Below are positions 7,237-9,404 of a stretch of 9,404 nt of DNA, one piece after another. Positions within the stretch are counted from its first letter, which is position 1; every line of letters starts with the position of its first letter. The stretch spans positions 1 to 9,404 of the forward strand of contig JAFGKQ010000159.1 in the NCBI GenBank assembly GCA_016928495.1, written 5' to 3'. A program made the position numbers and the translations under genes. Origin of the DNA: Candidatus Fermentibacterales bacterium. GTDB lineage: Bacteria > Fermentibacterota > Fermentibacteria > Fermentibacterales > JAFGKQ01. The notes under the pieces are model-generated. The model had not been told where the DNA came from. It did not search any database and worked only from the letters and a program-made list of their open reading frames with translations.

Positions 7237-7282
7237 CGGCAGGATCCGTGTCGTCTCGTCCGGACGGCGGCGTATCCCGCGG

Positions 7283-7289
7283 AAGGAGG
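7283..7289 (+). promoter_or_regulatory. Shine-Dalgarno sequence deciding the lipM start
   Basis: AAGGAGG is a near-perfect complement of the 16S rRNA tail. The only in-frame start codon downstream of it and ahead of the conserved domain is TTG at 7302-7304, 12 bases later. The GTG at 7291 is out of frame, and the GTG at 7248 lies upstream of this site. Confidence 0.55.
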
Positions 7290-7301
7290 AGTGTCGCGGC
7301 C

Positions 7302-8147
7302 TTGATCGCCTACGCAAGAACCCGACCGGCAACCGGAGCCTGGAACATGGCGCTCGACGAGCTCCTGCTCGAGATGATCGACGCCGGGACCGCTCCCTTC
7401 CGGCTTGTGCTCCGGACCTTCGAGTGGAGCCCGGGGTGTGTCTCGTTCGGGCGCCTTCAGGACCCCGGCCGGGAGCTCGACCTGCGCCGGTTGCTCGAGG
7501 CGGGCACGGACGTCGTGCGAAGGCCCACCGGTGGACGTGCCGTCTGGCACGAGCACGAGGTGACCTACAGCATCGTGGCTGCAAGGGGGCACCCGTTCCT
7601 GGGAGCGAGCCTCGGCGAGAGCCTGGACCGCATCTCGGCCCCACTCGTAGAGGCACTGAGGGGCCTGGGGCTGGATGCGTTCGCGGGCAGGACGCCGGAC
7701 ACCTCCGCTCCCAGGGGCTCCAGGGGAGCACCCTCGAGCCCCTGCTTCGCCTCCCACGGACGAAGCGAGGTCATGATCGGAGGCAGGAAGGTGGTCGGAA
7801 GCGCTCAGGCCAGGACGCAGAGGGGCTTCCTGGAACACGGCAGCGTGCTTCTGGTCAACGACCAGCCGGGGCTTGCCGACTATCTGCCAGCCGGCTCTCC
7901 CTCGTCGATGAGGGAGGCCTTTCGCGCAAGCCTGGAGCGAGGGGTGGCCGGGATACGCGAGCACAGGCCGGCCACTACGGCCGAAGAAGTCCACACCAGC
8001 CTGCGCGGGTCTTTCGAGAGAGCGCTCGCCGAGCCGTTCCGGGAGCTCGATCTGAACGCTCTCCTGACCCCTGCTTTCCGGGACAGGGTCCGTGAGAAGC
8101 AGCGGCTTGCCGCAGCGGCGCTCTCGCCTGCCGCCGGTTCCCCGTAG
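7302..8147 (+). CDS. lipM: LipM-type octanoyl-[acyl carrier protein]:protein N-octanoyltransferase
   Basis: This is a 281-residue member of the biotin/lipoate A/B ligase fold family. It should transfer octanoate from octanoyl-ACP to a lysine on lipoyl domains in the cytoplasm. It opens with the family's WNMALDE (14-20). RRPTGGRAVWHEHEVTYSI (73-91) is the acyl-binding loop. PCFASHGRSEVMIGGRKVVGSAQAR follows, ending with FLEHGSVLL (176-184). C148 sits where LipM has its acyl-enzyme cysteine, and K163 is the conserved lysine of the fold. That cysteine and the adjacent lipA favour octanoyltransferase (LipM) over ATP-dependent lipoate ligase (LplA), which lacks it. The TTG start at 7302 is preferred because of the AAGGAGG at 7283-7289; a GTG at 7248 would add 18 residues rich in Arg, Gly and Ser that the family does not need. 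Confidence 0.88.
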   Translation: MIAYARTRPATGAWNMALDELLLEMIDAGTAPFRLVLRTFEWSPGCVSFGRLQDPGRELDLRRLLEAGTDVVRRPTGGRAVWHEHEVTYSIVAARGHPFLGASLGESLDRISAPLVEALRGLGLDAFAGRTPDTSAPRGSRGAPSSPCFASHGRSEVMIGGRKVVGSAQARTQRGFLEHGSVLLVNDQPGLADYLPAGSPSSMREAFRASLERGVAGIREHRPATTAEEVHTSLRGSFERALAEPFRELDLNALLTPAFRDRVREKQRLAAAALSPAAGSP

Positions 8148-8152
8148 CAGGC

Positions 8153-9073
8153 ATGAGCAGAGCGGGAAACGGATCGGAAAACCAGCTGCGGGCACGCAAG
8201 CCTCCATGGCTGAGAGCCACCCCGGTTCCGGGGCGCAGCGCGAACCTGGTCCGCCGTGTTCTGGCCGCCTACAGGCTCGAGACGGTGTGCGAGCAGGCGA
8301 GGTGTCCGAACAGAGGGCACTGCTACGGCCGCGGCACCGCCACCTTCATGATAATGGGCACGGTCTGCACGAGGGCCTGCACCTACTGCGCTGTCGAGCA
8401 TCAGGCGAACGGCGATGAGCCGCCCGGGTTGCCGCCACTCGATCCGGACGAGCCGTCCAGGATCGCCGGGGCTGCCCGGGAGCTCGGTTTGGAGCACGTG
8501 GTGGTCACGTCGGTCACAAGGGACGATCTGCCTGACGGAGGAGCACGGCATTTCGCCTCTACAGCGGCCTCGATCCGCAGGGAGCTGCCGGACGCCACCA
8601 TAGAGCTCCTGGTTCCGGACTTCAAAGGTAAGGCCTCTTCTATCGAGCTGTTAGCGTCATCACCTCTGGACGTGCTCAACCACAACATCGAGACCGTCCC
8701 TTCCCTCTTCCCCTCTGTCAGGCCGGGAGCCAGCTTCGAGGTCTCCCTCGGACTCCTGTCCAGCTTCTGCGGTCTGCGGCCCGACATTCCGTTGAAGAGC
8801 GGGATGATGCTGGGCATGGGAGAGGCTCGCGAGGAGGTCATGACCTCCCTCTCCAGGCTCTTCGATGCCGGGGTCCGCATCCTCACCCTGGGCCAGTACC
8901 TCCAGCCGTCGTCCCGTCACCGACCGGTCAGCCGCTACGTCCATCCCGATGAGTTCACGAGTATCAGGTTGGCAGCCATGGGAATGGGCTTTGATGCCGT
9001 GGAGGCTGGCCCGCTCGTCAGGAGCTCCTTTCATGCCGACATGACCATGAGACTGCTCTCCCGGAGGACATGA
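8153..9073 (+). CDS. lipA: Lipoyl synthase (radical SAM)
   Basis: This enzyme inserts two sulfurs into protein-bound octanoyl chains to make the lipoyl cofactor of 2-oxoacid dehydrogenases and the glycine cleavage system. It has 306 residues, a normal length. The auxiliary 4Fe-4S cluster motif CX4CX5C is present (C46, C51, C57 in CEQARCPNRGHC). So is the radical SAM motif CX3CX2C (C72, C76, C79 in CTRACTYC). Other family blocks follow: VTSVTRDDLPDGGARHF (118-134), LVPDFKG (153-159), NHNIETV (176-182), LGQYLQPS (246-253) and RYVHPDEF (261-268). The C-terminal motif reads R290-S-S-F, where RSSY is usual; the serine that ligates the auxiliary cluster is kept. The ATG at 8153 is 5 bases after the lipM stop. 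Its ribosome binding site is weak, suggesting coupling to lipM. Confidence 0.97.
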   Translation: MSRAGNGSENQLRARKPPWLRATPVPGRSANLVRRVLAAYRLETVCEQARCPNRGHCYGRGTATFMIMGTVCTRACTYCAVEHQANGDEPPGLPPLDPDEPSRIAGAARELGLEHVVVTSVTRDDLPDGGARHFASTAASIRRELPDATIELLVPDFKGKASSIELLASSPLDVLNHNIETVPSLFPSVRPGASFEVSLGLLSSFCGLRPDIPLKSGMMLGMGEAREEVMTSLSRLFDAGVRILTLGQYLQPSSRHRPVSRYVHPDEFTSIRLAAMGMGFDAVEAGPLVRSSFHADMTMRLLSRRT

Positions 9074-9111
9074 TGCCCCCAGCTTCTCCTCAGTGTGGTC
9101 TCCCGGCTTGA
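9073..9111 (+). CDS. Possible 12-codon leader frame between lipA and dus
   Basis: An ATG at 9073-9075 follows GGAGG (9063-9067) by 5 bases, which is ideal ribosome binding site spacing. It opens a 12-residue frame (MPPASPQCGLPA) ending in TGA at 9109-9111. Its first base is the last base of the lipA stop, and its stop overlaps the TTG of dus as TTGA. Translation of this frame could deliver ribosomes to dus, which has no clear ribosome binding site of its own. Alternatively, the real dus start is this ATG and one base was lost or gained by mutation or assembly error. The peptide itself resembles nothing I recognise. Confidence 0.35.
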   Translation: MPPASPQCGLPA

Positions 9112-9404
9112 GGTGGTTCTACGAGGGGGCGGTGCTGGCTCCGATGGCGGGTCTGACGGACTCCGCATTCAGGAGGGTCTGCCTGAGCATGGGCGCAACC
9201 TGCGTGCTCACCGAGATGGTGAGCGCAGCCGGCCTGGTGCGTGGATCACGACGGAGTCTGGCCCTCCTCAGCCACTCTCCCGAAGAGGTGCCGCTCGGCG
9301 CTCAGTTGTTCGGAAGCAGGCCCGGGGAGCTGGCGACGGCGGCTGCGATGGTATCCGATCCGTCCTTCGGCTTCGACTTCATCGATCTGAACGCCGGCTG
9401 TCCG
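9108..9404 (+). CDS. dus: tRNA-dihydrouridine synthase, N-terminal 99 codons (cut by window end)
   Basis: This is a flavin-dependent enzyme that reduces uridine to dihydrouridine in tRNA. The visible TIM-barrel half shows the family's blocks in order: VLAPMAGLTDSAFRRVC (9-25), VLTEMVSA (33-40), LGAQLFGSRP (63-72), and DLNAGCP (93-99), whose cysteine is the conserved putative proton donor of the PS01136 signature. The window ends immediately after this motif. The likely start is TTG at 9108, because the domain begins almost at once after it; a GTG at 9093 in the same frame would add five residues. Neither has a good ribosome binding site, and the TTG overlaps the stop of the small upstream frame. 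The subfamily (DusA, B or C, or another bacterial class) cannot be decided from this half. Confidence 0.92.
   Translation, partial: MRWFYEGAVLAPMAGLTDSAFRRVCLSMGATCVLTEMVSAAGLVRGSRRSLALLSHSPEEVPLGAQLFGSRPGELATAAAMVSDPSFGFDFIDLNAGCP

Noticed and set aside
7088-7250. Two copies of AGGATCC followed by (T)GTGTC, at 7088 and 7241
   Set aside because: The shared stretch is short and offset by one base, and one copy sits at the gene start; it is not enough to call a repeat or operator pair.
7248-7301. Upstream GTG extension of lipM
   Set aside because: It would add 18 Arg/Gly/Ser-rich residues lacking family similarity, and the strong AAGGAGG site lies downstream of it, so TTG at 7302 is favoured.
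7302-8147. ATP-dependent lipoate-protein ligase LplA as the identity of this gene
   Set aside because: The Cys148 in PCFASHG and the adjacent lipA fit the cysteine-dependent octanoyltransferase LipM better; no accessory C-terminal ligase domain is evident.

Overview
The window is a gene-dense, GC-rich piece of a bacterial chromosome. It holds nine protein genes in two divergent blocks, separated by an intergenic region of about 210 bases (7088-7301). A predicted outer-membrane beta-barrel of PorV/PorQ type, exported DUF3857/transglutaminase-like proteins and a lipid II flippase point to a diderm bacterium. The gene mix recalls GC-rich, poorly cultured FCB-group lineages, but this is only an impression; no 16S or marker gene is present to test it. 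I see no tRNA, rRNA, CRISPR array, insertion sequence or phage gene.

The minus-strand block runs leftward from 7087 to the window edge. In order of transcription it holds: a PorV/PorQ-like outer-membrane protein (6167-7087), the nucleotidase SurE (5359-6141), an exported DUF3857/transglutaminase protein with an intact Cys-His-Asp triad (3491-5362), a related protein whose triad positions read Ser-Arg-Glu (1851-3494), a GT-C family membrane glycosyltransferase with a C-terminal TPR-like tail (283-1854), and the first 50 codons of a MurJ/MviN-type flippase (1-151). The three junctions from surE to the glycosyltransferase are four-base NTGA overlaps (GTGA, GTGA, CTGA), so these four genes look translationally coupled. 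A 131-base palindrome-rich gap separates the last two genes. The set suggests an envelope or surface-glycan theme, but no single pathway can be named.

The plus-strand block runs rightward. It holds a LipM-type octanoyltransferase (7302-8147) and lipoyl synthase LipA (8153-9073), which together make the complete endogenous lipoylation route from octanoyl-ACP. A tRNA-dihydrouridine synthase follows (9108-9404, cut by the window end). A 12-codon reading frame with a good ribosome binding site lies between lipA and dus and overlaps the dus start as TTGA.

Start codons are unusually often not ATG. Only surE and lipA have a clear ATG. The others are best explained by GTG, TTG and, for the glycosyltransferase, CTG.
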